NCBI RefSeq assembly: GCF_000153345.1
Contig: NZ_CH724127.1
Coordinates: forward strand, 192,057 to 256,056
DNA: 64,000 bases
Direction: 5' to 3'
Source of the DNA: Neptuniibacter caesariensis
GTDB taxonomy: Bacteria; Pseudomonadota; Gammaproteobacteria; Pseudomonadales; Balneatricaceae
A program made the translations under genes and the position numbers. Position 1 is the stretch's first letter, and every line of letters begins with the position of its first letter. This document shows positions 37,472-47,727 of the stretch, one piece after another. The notes beneath the pieces are model-generated. The model searched no databases, was not told the origin of the DNA, and saw nothing but the letters and a program-made list of their open reading frames with translations.

Positions 37472-37730
37472 GGGATTTTTACTAAATTTTTAAATGAGTT
37501 TTGCTATTGTTCGTTTGGTGATCAGAAAGCGTGATTCGAAGGAAAAGTATTGTTCAGAAACTGTACATCTGGGTGAGGTAATGTGCACTTTTTTTAAAAT
37601 TGAAATTTGCCTTGAGTCATGATTTTAAAGAAAAAATAGGCACCTGTACCTCGGTACAATAGTTTTTGTGATTGAAGGGCTCTATAAAGGGTGTAATCAC
37701 CAGAATATCTTTGTTGAAGGATTACTAGAA
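37472..37730. other. Upstream region of the adhesin gene
   Basis: About 260 AT-rich bases between the divergent tRNA promoter and the adhesin start. A short perfect inverted repeat TGTACC-TC-GGTACA lies at 37645-37658, about 70 bases before the ATG, and could be an operator. No confident -35/-10 pair was identified. Confidence 0.4.
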
Positions 37731-40700
37731 ATGAGTGTTATCGGTACTGTTTCACATCTCATTGGTCGCGCAGTTGCTATTAAGGCAGATGGTTCAGAGC
37801 GTGTTCTTTTATTAGGCGACGAAGTCTATGCAGATGAAATGATCAGAGTTGCTCCTGATGCTTCTATTGAAATTGCAATGGAGAATGGTGAGCCGGTTCG
37901 TCTGGATGGCGGACAGAACTGGTTGGCAAGCTCAGAGACATATACCGAATCTGAAGACTTCGATCTATCCGAAGCAACCGCTGATGTTGAATCGATTCAG
38001 GCTGCAATCTTAGCCGGTGCTGACCCAACAGAAGTCGCTGAAGAAACTGCAGCCGGTGGTGATGCGCCTGCAGCTGGTGGACAGGGTAACGAGGGTTCTT
38101 CAACAGTAAACATTGAGCGTACTGCTGAGGAGGTTGATCCTACAGCAGGTTATAGCACGATTGGTTTCGGCGAAGGCGATGAAGAACGCCCACAATATGA
38201 AGGCGATTTGATTGAACCAGTTGTTGCTGAGGTTTCAATCTCTGGCCCGGCATCTGTAGTAGAAGGTGAAACTGCTACTTATACAGTATCTATCGATAGA
38301 ACACCTTCATCTGATGTTGTTGTTAGCGTGGTGACTGGCAATATTACAACAGAGAATGGTGATTTGGTTCCTGTTACTACGGATGTGACAATCCTTGCGG
38401 GGACAACATCTGCGACATTTGAAGTACAAACGCTTGATGACTTCCTGGCAGATAATGGTGAGTTGTATTCCGTTAGTATTACTAATGTTGCTGGCGGTAG
38501 TTTTGATCGCTTGGAAATTGGCACAAATAGCACAACGACGCTGATTCTTGATCAAACGGGCTCTGATAATCCTCCAGGTCCAGAAGATACGGTTTATGTA
38601 CGTCTGACTGGCAACGACAGTGTTGACGAAGCCACCGGTGCAACTCTGGATCACTCCGTATCGCTGGTCGATGCAGCGGGTAACCCAGTGACACTGGCGG
38701 CAGGTGAATCGATCACGGTTAACCTGGTGTACACAGCTGACACAACAGAAGGTGCGGACTTCAGCACGAAGACCACTCAGGTAACGATCAGTGGTCCTGC
38801 GAACACCGCAGACATCACTAACACGGTTGTTGATGACTACCTGGCAGAAGGTATCGAAGGCTACACCCTGAGCGTTGGTACGATCGTGGATAATGCGAAC
38901 ACGTTCGAGAACGTGGTTGAGCACCCAACGGATAACAGCGTGACAGGTCAGATCTCTGATCAGACCGGTCCAGATACCCCTCCGGGCCCTGAAGATACGG
39001 TTTACGTACGTCTGACTGGCAACGACAGTGTTGACGAAGCAACCGGTGCAACTCTGGATCACTCTGTATCGCTGGTCGATGCAGCGGGTAACCCAGTGAC
39101 ACTGGCGGCAGGTGAATCGATCACGGTTAACCTGGTGTACACAGCTGACACAACAGAAGGTGCGGACTTCAGCACGAAGACCACTCAGGTAACGATCAGT
39201 GGTCCTGCGAACACCGCAGACATCACTAACACCGTAGTGGATGACTACCTGGCAGAAGGTATCGAAGGCTACACCCTGAGCGTTGGTACGATCGTGGATA
39301 ATGCGAACACGTTCGAGAACGTGGTTGAGCACCCAACGGATAACAGCGTGACAGGTCAGATCTCTGATCAGACCGGCCCAGATACCCCTCCGGGCTCAGA
39401 AGATACGGTTTACGTACGTCTGACTGGCAACGACAGTGTTGACGAAGCAACCGGTGCAACTCTGGATCACTCTGTATCGCTGGTCGATGCAGCGGGTAAC
39501 CCAGTGACACTGGCGGCAGGTGAATCGATCACGGTTAACCTGGTGTACACAGCTGACACAACAGAAGGTGCAGACTTCAGCACGAAGACCACTCAGGTAA
39601 CCATCAGTGGTCCTGCAAACACCGCAGACATCACTAATACCGTAGTGGATGACTACCTGGCAGAAGGTATCGAAGGCTATACCCTGAGCGTTGGTACGAT
39701 CGTTGATAATGCGAACACGTTTGAGAACGTGGTTGAGCACCCAACGGATAACAGCGTAACAGGTCAGATCTCTGATCAGACCGGTCCAGATACCCCTCCG
39801 GGCCCTGAGGATACGGTTTACGTACGTCTGACGGGCAACGACAGTGTTGATGAAGCAACCGGTGCAACTCTGGATCACTCCGTATCGCTGGTCGATGCAG
39901 CGGGTAACCCAGTGACACTGGCGGCAGGTGAATCGATCACGGTTAACCTGGTGTACACAGCTGACACAACAGAAGGTGCGGACTTCAGCACGAAGACCAC
40001 TCAGGTAACGATCAGTGGTCCTGCGAACACCGCAGACATCACTAACACGGTTGTTGATGACTACCTGGCAGAAGGTATCGAAGGTTACACCCTGAGCGTT
40101 GGTACGATCGTGGATAATGCGAACACGTTCGAGAACGTGGTTGAGCACCCAACGGATAACAGCGTGACAGGTCAGATCTCTGATCAGACCGGTCCTGATA
40201 CACCTCCGGGACCTGAAGATATCGTCTATGCGGTTATTAGCGGAGATAGTAGCGTTGGAGAGGGAGAACAGGCTGCTTATACTGTTAGTTTGTTAGATCA
40301 ACACGGCAACCCAGTGACAGTAACCTCTGCTACAGATGTGGTAGTACGCTTTACCAATGTGTCAACAGAAGATGCAGACACAGAGTACAGCCATAACCAG
40401 GACATCACGGTTACGATCCCCGCAAACGGCAGCAGTGTAGGCCTGACAGCGGATACTGTTAATGATCTTCTAGTTGAAGTTTCTGAAAGCTACACAATGA
40501 CTATTCAGAATGTAGTTACCAGTGAGTTTGAAGCAGTTGATGTGGATGGCTTCACTGATACTTCGGGCACGAATTATTCTGGTAGTCAGACAACGTCTAT
40601 TCTTGATAACGACACATTCTCTGTGACTAATGCTGTAGCAGATGACGATGATGTTAATGAAAATACCGATAGCGATGCAGGTAATAATGCTGTTTACACC

Positions 40701-43700
40701 GGTACCATTAACAACGTTGCAGTTGATGTTGCCCTAAGGATCGATGATACAGACCCTGATCCGTCAGCCTTCACATCTAATGGTTTGCCTATCACTTACA
40801 GTTGGGATGCTGGATCCAAAACTCTAACCGGTAGTACTAGTGCTGGAGATGTGTTCAAGCTTACATTGAACAATACAAATGACGGTTATTCATTTATCCA
40901 GTTGGCTGCAATTGATCATTTACCTACTGTTCAAGGTGAAGCAGATACAGCTGTTGCCCTACCATTTACTTTGATTGCTGAAGGCACTGGACAAACTGCA
41001 AGTTTCACAGTGAACGTTTCGGATGACGCTCCTGTTGCGGGTGATTTAAGTATCACTACTGACAATGATGGTAGTTACGACTCAGGATGGCAGACACTAA
41101 CTACTGCGACTATTTCCAATGACATTACTTCTGTTGAGTGGAATACCGCTAACCTTGGAGCTATTGATCCTGATACAGGTGAAGTTCGTGCTCTAACAGT
41201 AGATGGCTATACCGTTCAGTATGAGGATAATGGTTCTGGAAGTTTAATCGGTTATATCGAGACCGTGGATGGTTCAGGTTCTACTGTCAGAACTGATGTG
41301 CTGTCTGTTTCAATCGATCCAACTAATGTCAATGCAGATATGAACCCGCAGTATCGCTTTGAATTATTTGAAAATGTTGGCCGATTAGGCTTCGTTGATA
41401 GTGATGATTCCCAGGGTACTATTATCAATGGTGGTAATACCGGTCAGTTGGATCTGGGCTTCGGTTCTTACCTGATTGACAGCATGACAGCTTCATCAGA
41501 TGCTAATGGCACTGATGCTTCGGTTAATACTCGTCAGGGCTTTATTGGTGTTGATGGTAACTGGTTCAATGACAACGATAACTTGGTAATGGATTTCCAA
41601 GATGTTGATGGTAACCCAGGGCAAGTAAGAGGTATCAACCTGACGGTTGAGGGATCCGGAAATTCTGCAACTGATGTTTATGCTGTTTACTGGACTGTTA
41701 CAGCAGGCGTTGATCTAGCTGGAACGCTCGTTACCTATTCCGGTGTTTTCTATGGAAGCGGAAACAGTGACAAAGACTTTGGTGGATCAACTCAGACTGA
41801 TTTCAACTTCGATATTCCATTGCTTGAAGGTGCAATTTACTTCACTGATATGGAGGTATCTGCACCTGAATTAACTACCTATCCTGTAGATCCCGCTTCT
41901 GGGGAATACCTGAACGGTAGCTATTATTTCGATAATGGTAATCTGATAGATTCTGCAACGGGTCAGGTTGTTACTTACAATGATGGTTCTCTTCCTTCAA
42001 ACCACGACAATGCGTATCGAATTGCATTTAGTGGGGTTAGTTCGAACAACTACCAAGAAGGTATTGATTTCTCTGCTGATTACACCCTTGTGGATGCGGA
42101 TGGTGATCGTTCTACTGGTACAGTTGATCTTTCGCTTGAGCCGTCTTCTGCTCCTCGAATTGCCGATTCTTCAATACGTGTATCAGAGGAAGGGTTGGTT
42201 AACGGTATTGCTGACAATACGGATGGCACAGGTAATACCGCACCAGTACCAAGTGATACTACGGATAACGCGAGTGTTAATGGAACACTTCATATCACCG
42301 ATTACGATAGTTCCAGCTTTGATATCTCTTTGTCAGGGCCTGCTGGTATCAGTTCTGATGGTGAGGCAGTGGAGTGGCACTATGATCAAGCAACAGGGGT
42401 ACTGACTGGTTTCACAAACTCTGCAGGTCAAGCATTTTCAGACGTTCCTGCATCTGATTATGTATTGACGATTGCTCTTGATCCGGTTGTTAGTAATGGT
42501 GGTAATCACAGTATTGGTTATACACTAGATTTGTTAGCACCAGTGGATCATCCTGTTAACAGTATTGAAGATGTTTTGACTGCTCAGTTTACTGTGTCTG
42601 TTACGGATGAGAGTGCTAATACCACAACAGCAAATCTCACAGTAGGTATCGAAGACGATAAGCCTATTAGTGGAGATATTTCAGACACAATAATCGTACC
42701 TGAGACAAAAGCTAACGTTATGTTGGTATTGGACTTCTCGGGAAGTATGCGTGGTGCTGAACTAACGCAAATGAAAGCTTCGGTAATTGAAATGCTTGAA
42801 GCTTACGAGAATACAGGGCAAGTAGCAGTTCAAATTGTCAGCTTCTCAAGTGGTGCAACTACTCGTAATGATGGCGGTTGGATATCTGCAAGCGATGCGA
42901 TTAGTTATATCTCTGGATTAACTGATAGCAATATGGGAGGTCTTACAGATTACGATGCGGCCTTAGCCCAGGCTCAACTGGCATTTGCGGAATCTACAGG
43001 CAAGATTGCACAAGGTAACAATATTTCTTACTTCTTATCAGATGGTCAGCCAACTGACGACAATGGTACTGGAAGTGATGGTATTGTCGGTGCCGAGATT
43101 ACTGCTTGGGAAAACTTTGTAACTTCCAACGATATTGATTCCTATGCTGTTGGTTTTGCAGGTGCAAATATTAATGCGTTAGAGCCAATTGCTTACAATG
43201 GCGTTGATGGTCAGGAAAGACCAGCTCTTGATGCAACAGCGCAAGGAAGTGATTTGACCGAGTTGCTTCTTGAAACAGTTGTTGAGCCTTCTGCTGGTAA
43301 CTTGTTTGGTTCGCTGGCTAGCGGTGGCTTCGGAGCGGATGGTGATGGCCATGTAACCTCAATTCAGGTAACTATTCCTGATGGAGCCAGCACTAAAGTT
43401 GTTAACTTCTCTTATGATGGAAACACTCTGACCCACAACGGAGCAGCTGGTGACAACATTACAATAGCTGGTAGCAGCTTTATTGTTGAAACCTCTAATG
43501 GTGGTCTGCTAAATGTAGATATGAATAATGGTAACTATACCTACACGCCTGATGCTACGTTGACAGGTGCGATTACAGATACCTTTGTATTCTCTCTACG
43601 CGACAATGATGGGGATATTTCTACCGGTAACGTCGATCTCAATGTTATTCGCGGTGGTACTCCATTTATTATCCAGCCAGATACAGTTTCTGTTTCCGAA

Positions 43701-45383
43701 GAGGGATTAGCTAATGCAATCGTTGACGCAATTGGTAATCCTGATACCACAAATTCTGATAAAGCAAGTGGCAGCATTAGCTTCATTGACGCTGATAGCC
43801 AATTGGCCGATCTTTCGGTTAGTTTGTCTGGCCCGAGTGGGATTACTTCTGGTGGTGAAGCTGTTACTTGGACCTGGAATTCTGCAAACCAGACTTTGAC
43901 GGGCTCAACAGCTTCGATTACCAGTGTGATGGTTATTACACTAAGTGCGGTATCTGCAGGTAGCTCGGCTGGCAACTACAGTGTGAATTACAGTGTAGAT
44001 TTGAATGCTCCGATCGATCATAGCGATACCTCTCAAGAAGAAGCACGTGATTTGGACTTTGGTGTTGTTATTTCAGATGAATCTGGGAGTTCATCATCGA
44101 CACTAACTGTTTCTGTTGAAGATGATTCCCCAGTTGCAACAGCTACTCAAGCTAATGTGTTTGTTCCTGTTGATGTAATTAGTATTAATGACCTTCAGGC
44201 GGGTTGGACTAACCCTGTGTTTGATAATGGCACTGGACAGCGCGTCCTAACCAACACAGATAGTGATTCTTATACTGATAGTATGAGTTGGGGTACTCCA
44301 GCAAGTGGTTCAGGGCAGTCTGGTTACGCTCTTGTTGATAACACTCAATACACATCAGGTACTGGCGATGAAGTCGTTGCTGGTGAGTTGATTAATCTGG
44401 GGACATTCACCCACAATAACTGGCCAATTAACTCTGGATCCTCGACACTGGATCAGGTGACGTTGACAATGACCATGGACGTCGTGATCAATGGTGTGTC
44501 TACTAGTGTCACCTTCGGTGTTCTGCTTGATCATACTGAAACACCAAATGATGGAGCTGATCCGCGTGATATCATTTCGCTTCCTGCAACTTCACAGGTG
44601 GTGACCGTTGCTGGGCAGGAATACACTATCTCGATAGAAGGCTTCCGTGATCCAAACAATCCGACACAGGCTGTAACAACGATTTACACAGATGAGAATG
44701 CTGCAAATAACTTTGTGGTTTATGGCTCTATCGTATCTACAGACCCGCTACCGCAGGTGTCTGGAACGGTTCTTAGCCAGGAAGGTGCTGACCAGGGCGG
44801 TCAGATTGTCTGGGGAGATACATCTTCTCCTTATGGTACTCTGACAACTGATTCTGACGGTAACTACAGCTTCCAGGTTAATCGTGATACCAAAGACGGA
44901 ATGTCGGTTGATGAAGTTATCGTGGCTCAGTTCAACTACAGTGTTGTGGATGCTGATGGCGATACTTCAACAGCGATCCTTAGCATCAATATTGGTGGAT
45001 ATGGATCGATTGATGGTTCTACAGGGAATGATATTCTGGAGGCAACATCTTCAAATGATATCTTAACTGGTGATGATGGTGTTGATTTGTTCGTCTGGAC
45101 TCAATCTGATCTGGGTACTGCTGCAGCACCAGATGCTGATGTCGTGGTCGACTTCAATACTGCAGAAGGTGATGTGTTGGATCTTTCTGATGTATTGGTT
45201 GACCCTGATTATTCAATAGGTGCGGTTGAAAGTGACGGGCATTTGCAGTTGCAAATTACTAATTCAACTTCGGATGTTGTTCAAACTGTAGATCTTCAGA
45301 GCCTATCAGTAGCAACTGATGCTGATGCGGTGGCTATGTTGAATGATCTTCTGACAAACAACCATATTGATGATGGTAATTAA
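37731..45383 (+). CDS. Giant LapA-like type I-secreted adhesin
   Basis: About 2550 residues from the ATG at 37731 (MSVIGTVSHLIGRAVAIKADG), which has AAGGA upstream; the longer GTG start at 37668 adds no conserved sequence. Residues 1-95 form the LapA-type retention module, followed by E-T106-A-A-G109, the dialanine motif cut by the LapG protease. Then come a Calx-beta-like repeat, four near-identical 136-residue repeats (about 286-829), one divergent copy, several VCBS/T1SS-143-type domains, a VWA domain with the MIDAS motif DFSGS (about 1668), more T1SS-143 repeats, a THNN-containing choice-of-anchor K-like domain, and a C-terminal region with RTX-like GNDIL repeats and a type I secretion signal. 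Anchored in the outer membrane for surface or biofilm attachment. The secretion, LapD and LapG genes are not in the window. Confidence 0.92.
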   Translation: MSVIGTVSHLIGRAVAIKADGSERVLLLGDEVYADEMIRVAPDASIEIAMENGEPVRLDGGQNWLASSETYTESEDFDLSEATADVESIQAAILAGADPTEVAEETAAGGDAPAAGGQGNEGSSTVNIERTAEEVDPTAGYSTIGFGEGDEERPQYEGDLIEPVVAEVSISGPASVVEGETATYTVSIDRTPSSDVVVSVVTGNITTENGDLVPVTTDVTILAGTTSATFEVQTLDDFLADNGELYSVSITNVAGGSFDRLEIGTNSTTTLILDQTGSDNPPGPEDTVYVRLTGNDSVDEATGATLDHSVSLVDAAGNPVTLAAGESITVNLVYTADTTEGADFSTKTTQVTISGPANTADITNTVVDDYLAEGIEGYTLSVGTIVDNANTFENVVEHPTDNSVTGQISDQTGPDTPPGPEDTVYVRLTGNDSVDEATGATLDHSVSLVDAAGNPVTLAAGESITVNLVYTADTTEGADFSTKTTQVTISGPANTADITNTVVDDYLAEGIEGYTLSVGTIVDNANTFENVVEHPTDNSVTGQISDQTGPDTPPGSEDTVYVRLTGNDSVDEATGATLDHSVSLVDAAGNPVTLAAGESITVNLVYTADTTEGADFSTKTTQVTISGPANTADITNTVVDDYLAEGIEGYTLSVGTIVDNANTFENVVEHPTDNSVTGQISDQTGPDTPPGPEDTVYVRLTGNDSVDEATGATLDHSVSLVDAAGNPVTLAAGESITVNLVYTADTTEGADFSTKTTQVTISGPANTADITNTVVDDYLAEGIEGYTLSVGTIVDNANTFENVVEHPTDNSVTGQISDQTGPDTPPGPEDIVYAVISGDSSVGEGEQAAYTVSLLDQHGNPVTVTSATDVVVRFTNVSTEDADTEYSHNQDITVTIPANGSSVGLTADTVNDLLVEVSESYTMTIQNVVTSEFEAVDVDGFTDTSGTNYSGSQTTSILDNDTFSVTNAVADDDDVNENTDSDAGNNAVYTGTINNVAVDVALRIDDTDPDPSAFTSNGLPITYSWDAGSKTLTGSTSAGDVFKLTLNNTNDGYSFIQLAAIDHLPTVQGEADTAVALPFTLIAEGTGQTASFTVNVSDDAPVAGDLSITTDNDGSYDSGWQTLTTATISNDITSVEWNTANLGAIDPDTGEVRALTVDGYTVQYEDNGSGSLIGYIETVDGSGSTVRTDVLSVSIDPTNVNADMNPQYRFELFENVGRLGFVDSDDSQGTIINGGNTGQLDLGFGSYLIDSMTASSDANGTDASVNTRQGFIGVDGNWFNDNDNLVMDFQDVDGNPGQVRGINLTVEGSGNSATDVYAVYWTVTAGVDLAGTLVTYSGVFYGSGNSDKDFGGSTQTDFNFDIPLLEGAIYFTDMEVSAPELTTYPVDPASGEYLNGSYYFDNGNLIDSATGQVVTYNDGSLPSNHDNAYRIAFSGVSSNNYQEGIDFSADYTLVDADGDRSTGTVDLSLEPSSAPRIADSSIRVSEEGLVNGIADNTDGTGNTAPVPSDTTDNASVNGTLHITDYDSSSFDISLSGPAGISSDGEAVEWHYDQATGVLTGFTNSAGQAFSDVPASDYVLTIALDPVVSNGGNHSIGYTLDLLAPVDHPVNSIEDVLTAQFTVSVTDESANTTTANLTVGIEDDKPISGDISDTIIVPETKANVMLVLDFSGSMRGAELTQMKASVIEMLEAYENTGQVAVQIVSFSSGATTRNDGGWISASDAISYISGLTDSNMGGLTDYDAALAQAQLAFAESTGKIAQGNNISYFLSDGQPTDDNGTGSDGIVGAEITAWENFVTSNDIDSYAVGFAGANINALEPIAYNGVDGQERPALDATAQGSDLTELLLETVVEPSAGNLFGSLASGGFGADGDGHVTSIQVTIPDGASTKVVNFSYDGNTLTHNGAAGDNITIAGSSFIVETSNGGLLNVDMNNGNYTYTPDATLTGAITDTFVFSLRDNDGDISTGNVDLNVIRGGTPFIIQPDTVSVSEEGLANAIVDAIGNPDTTNSDKASGSISFIDADSQLADLSVSLSGPSGITSGGEAVTWTWNSANQTLTGSTASITSVMVITLSAVSAGSSAGNYSVNYSVDLNAPIDHSDTSQEEARDLDFGVVISDESGSSSSTLTVSVEDDSPVATATQANVFVPVDVISINDLQAGWTNPVFDNGTGQRVLTNTDSDSYTDSMSWGTPASGSGQSGYALVDNTQYTSGTGDEVVAGELINLGTFTHNNWPINSGSSTLDQVTLTMTMDVVINGVSTSVTFGVLLDHTETPNDGADPRDIISLPATSQVVTVAGQEYTISIEGFRDPNNPTQAVTTIYTDENAANNFVVYGSIVSTDPLPQVSGTVLSQEGADQGGQIVWGDTSSPYGTLTTDSDGNYSFQVNRDTKDGMSVDEVIVAQFNYSVVDADGDTSTAILSINIGGYGSIDGSTGNDILEATSSNDILTGDDGVDLFVWTQSDLGTAAAPDADVVVDFNTAEGDVLDLSDVLVDPDYSIGAVESDGHLQLQITNSTSDVVQTVDLQSLSVATDADAVAMLNDLLTNNHIDDGN
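38586..40217 (+). repeat. Four 408-bp tandem repeats inside the adhesin gene
   Basis: Units begin at 38586, 38994, 39402 and 39810, each 408 bases (136 codons, starting DTVYVRLTGNDSVDEATG). They differ at only a handful of mostly synonymous positions. A divergent related unit follows from 40218. Confidence 0.97.
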
Positions 45384-45410
45384 TACCTGAGTTAACGAAG
45401 CCTTGATCTA

Positions 45411-45434
45411 AAGCACCCTTCGGGGTGCTTTTTT
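45411..45434 (+). terminator. Rho-independent terminator after adhesin gene
   Basis: AAGCACC, CTTCG loop, GGGTGCTT and a T run, 28 bases after the stop. Confidence 0.92.
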
Positions 45435-45581
45435 CTTGTCTATCAATAGGATATATAAACCTGAATAGACAAAGGTTTTTACCCCTTATCCCTCGCTCTT
45501 TTTTCCGCTAGAATCGGTCTCTATTACCCGAAGAAAACAGAAACCTATTTCCAGGTTTTGAAAACCGTGGACTAAAGCTGA

Positions 45582-47015
45582 ATGCTGTTTAATAAACTCC
45601 CTGATAACTTGTTTTTGCCCCTTTCCGGGCAAAACCGGCAGGTCTATCAGGCTGTACTGATATCACTGGCCGACCTGTTCTTTGATGAGGATTTGGTTGA
45701 CCCGTTTGTACCTAAGGACCTGGTACGTTCAACCATTGAAGGTGCTGTAATTCGGTTAGGGGTGCGCCGCTGGGAACCTGAAGAGGATGACTCAGAAGAA
45801 GAGCAGCAAGAGCTGCCGCGATCCACTGCCGAATATACAAGCCGAATTTATCGCAGGCTTGTCGCAACTGGCTGGCTTGAGGAAGAGCAACGTATTTATC
45901 GTACTTACGTGCTTTTATCGCCTGCCAATAGCTTCCTGCTGAGAACACTGGTTTCTATCGCAAACCTTGAAAAGCGTAGCTATGGCGGTGCGGTGTTGAA
46001 CGTATTGAGTTCTTTGGAAGCCGCAATTAATGATCCTCAAGGGCGTGGTATTACGCTGTCAGAAGCTGCGCAGACTGCAGCAGACTTTAGCGCGCACCTC
46101 ACCGATATGATGCTAGGGTTGCGTGAGCTTAAGATTAACCTCTCACAAACGAATAACCCGCAGGAAATTGTCAGAAACTTCTTTGACCGCTTCGTTGAGC
46201 ATATTCTTGTTTCAGATTATAAGACGCTGAAAACCAAGAATAACCCGTTCCGCTTCCGTCAGCAGATTTTGTCTATTCTGCGAGAGCTTCAGTTTGATAC
46301 GGTAAAACTCGAGCAGCTGATAATGCATTACCAGCAGCAGTTTGAAGTTGATGTTCATGACGCAGAGGCAAGGGTTCATCAACACATTAACCGTATTATC
46401 CGAATCTTCGAATCAGTTGATCAGCGTTTAGCGATCATCGATGACTTCCGCTACCGCCTTGAGAAAAGGGTATCGGATACGGTGCGCTATATGGATAAAA
46501 CGACACCAGGTATGGCGTCACGATTGTCCCGTGTGATCTCTGAGATCTCTCAGAAAGATGGCCGCGAAATTCCACGTATCCGTACACTGGAAACGGTTGG
46601 ATTCCTGGCTCCAGGTAGTGTGAGAGCACCGGTTAAGCGTAAAACCCCAGCAGAACCTAAAGTGATTACCCGTCAGGAGATCGATCCTAAGGTTCTGCAA
46701 CTTCGCCAACTCTTCAAAGAGTATAAAGAGCGCCGTGAAGTTAAGGTGGATCGTATCGAAGCCTACCTTGAGAGACACCTGATTGGCCGCGATCAGGTAG
46801 ACGCTGCTGATTTTGAAATTGACTGTATCGAAGATTACATCTGCTTCAGCTATGTCCGTCATCTTCAGTCATTAGGTAAAAAAGCGAAGAAAACTATTCA
46901 GAAATACGATATCCGTTTCGAGGAAAACTATGTCAACGTCGCTGATATGGTGGAGTGTCGTAATTTCAGTATAACCAGAAAAGATCATTCAAAGGACGTT
47001 TCAAATGCTAGGTGA
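45582..47015 (+). CDS. MksF/JetA-like kleisin of an SMC complex
   Basis: 477-residue cytoplasmic protein of the Wadjet JetA / MksF type, the kleisin that bridges SMC heads. The N-terminus [34 protein letters not shown] is typical of JetA-like proteins; a winged-helix-like part spans about 40-130 with an acidic insert ([13 protein letters not shown]), followed by a long helical middle ([47 protein letters not shown]) and a C-terminal winged-helix segment. It overlaps the next gene by 11 bases, so subunits are co-translated. Identification rests on gene order and general similarity. Confidence 0.82.
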   Translation: MLFNKLPDNLFLPLSGQNRQVYQAVLISLADLFFDEDLVDPFVPKDLVRSTIEGAVIRLGVRRWEPEEDDSEEEQQELPRSTAEYTSRIYRRLVATGWLEEEQRIYRTYVLLSPANSFLLRTLVSIANLEKRSYGGAVLNVLSSLEAAINDPQGRGITLSEAAQTAADFSAHLTDMMLGLRELKINLSQTNNPQEIVRNFFDRFVEHILVSDYKTLKTKNNPFRFRQQILSILRELQFDTVKLEQLIMHYQQQFEVDVHDAEARVHQHINRIIRIFESVDQRLAIIDDFRYRLEKRVSDTVRYMDKTTPGMASRLSRVISEISQKDGREIPRIRTLETVGFLAPGSVRAPVKRKTPAEPKVITRQEIDPKVLQLRQLFKEYKERREVKVDRIEAYLERHLIGRDQVDAADFEIDCIEDYICFSYVRHLQSLGKKAKKTIQKYDIRFEENYVNVADMVECRNFSITRKDHSKDVSNAR

Positions 47016-47727
47016 TCTGCAAAAAATTATTGGTCGCAGTGATCATTACCAGGCAAGCGATTTTAGCCGTGCAGCCAATCAACTGCTGACAAACCAGTTC
47101 CTTTATGCGGAACGCCCAGCTCATCGAGAAAGTTACTTTCTGGTAGCCTCACATGTTGATTACTTCACTAACCTGTTCGAAGCGATTGGCTGGTCGTTTG
47201 TTCATCAGCCCGATGAAGCGTATATGGGTATCATTCCAAAGGGGGAAGAGCGTTTTATGCGTTTGCGCCTCGACGAATCCTTGCTGCTCCTTTGTATTCG
47301 TCAACAGTATGAGCAAAAACTGGAAAGTTTCGAAGTGGAAGCAGGTCAGGCATATACCAGTACAGATGACCTGCTAACTCTGTATGAAAACCTGACAGGT
47401 AAAGAGATTCCCAACGAAACCCGTCTGAAAGAGATACTTTCGCTGTTTTCTCGCCATGGTGTTATTGAGCGAGGAAAGCCTGATGAGATGGCGCCTAAGA
47501 ATATTCCGTTGAAGATTAATCCGGTGATTCGTCAGGTTGTTGTTGAGGACTTTGTCCGACAGTTAGAAGGTCTTTGTGATCCGGATGAGCAGGAAAACGC
47601 GCTGATTGATGAATTGTCTGCTCCTGTTGAAGCGCCTTCTCAGGAGGCTGAGGTAGAAGAGACGACTAATGAAGAACCTGTTGCTGCACAAGAAACAGCG
47701 GCGGCAGAAGAGGTAGAAACACCATGA
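47005..47727 (+). CDS. MksE/JetB-like subunit (DUF4194)
   Basis: 240-residue kleisin-interacting winged-helix protein, the KITE-type partner (MukE/MksE/JetB). Residues 1-195 form two winged-helix units ([62 protein letters not shown]). The last ~40 residues are a Glu/Ala/Pro-rich acidic tail ([17 protein letters not shown]), which is unusual and probably disordered. It overlaps jetA-like and jetC-like genes (11 and 4 bases). Confidence 0.83.
   Translation: MLGDLQKIIGRSDHYQASDFSRAANQLLTNQFLYAERPAHRESYFLVASHVDYFTNLFEAIGWSFVHQPDEAYMGIIPKGEERFMRLRLDESLLLLCIRQQYEQKLESFEVEAGQAYTSTDDLLTLYENLTGKEIPNETRLKEILSLFSRHGVIERGKPDEMAPKNIPLKINPVIRQVVVEDFVRQLEGLCDPDEQENALIDELSAPVEAPSQEAEVEETTNEEPVAAQETAAAEEVETP

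Noticed and set aside
38307..40148. Long antisense open frames (341 and 250 residues) across the adhesin repeats
   Set aside because: They arise because the 408-base repeats are free of stops on the reverse strand. They repeat with the same period, lack ribosome sites and resemble no family.
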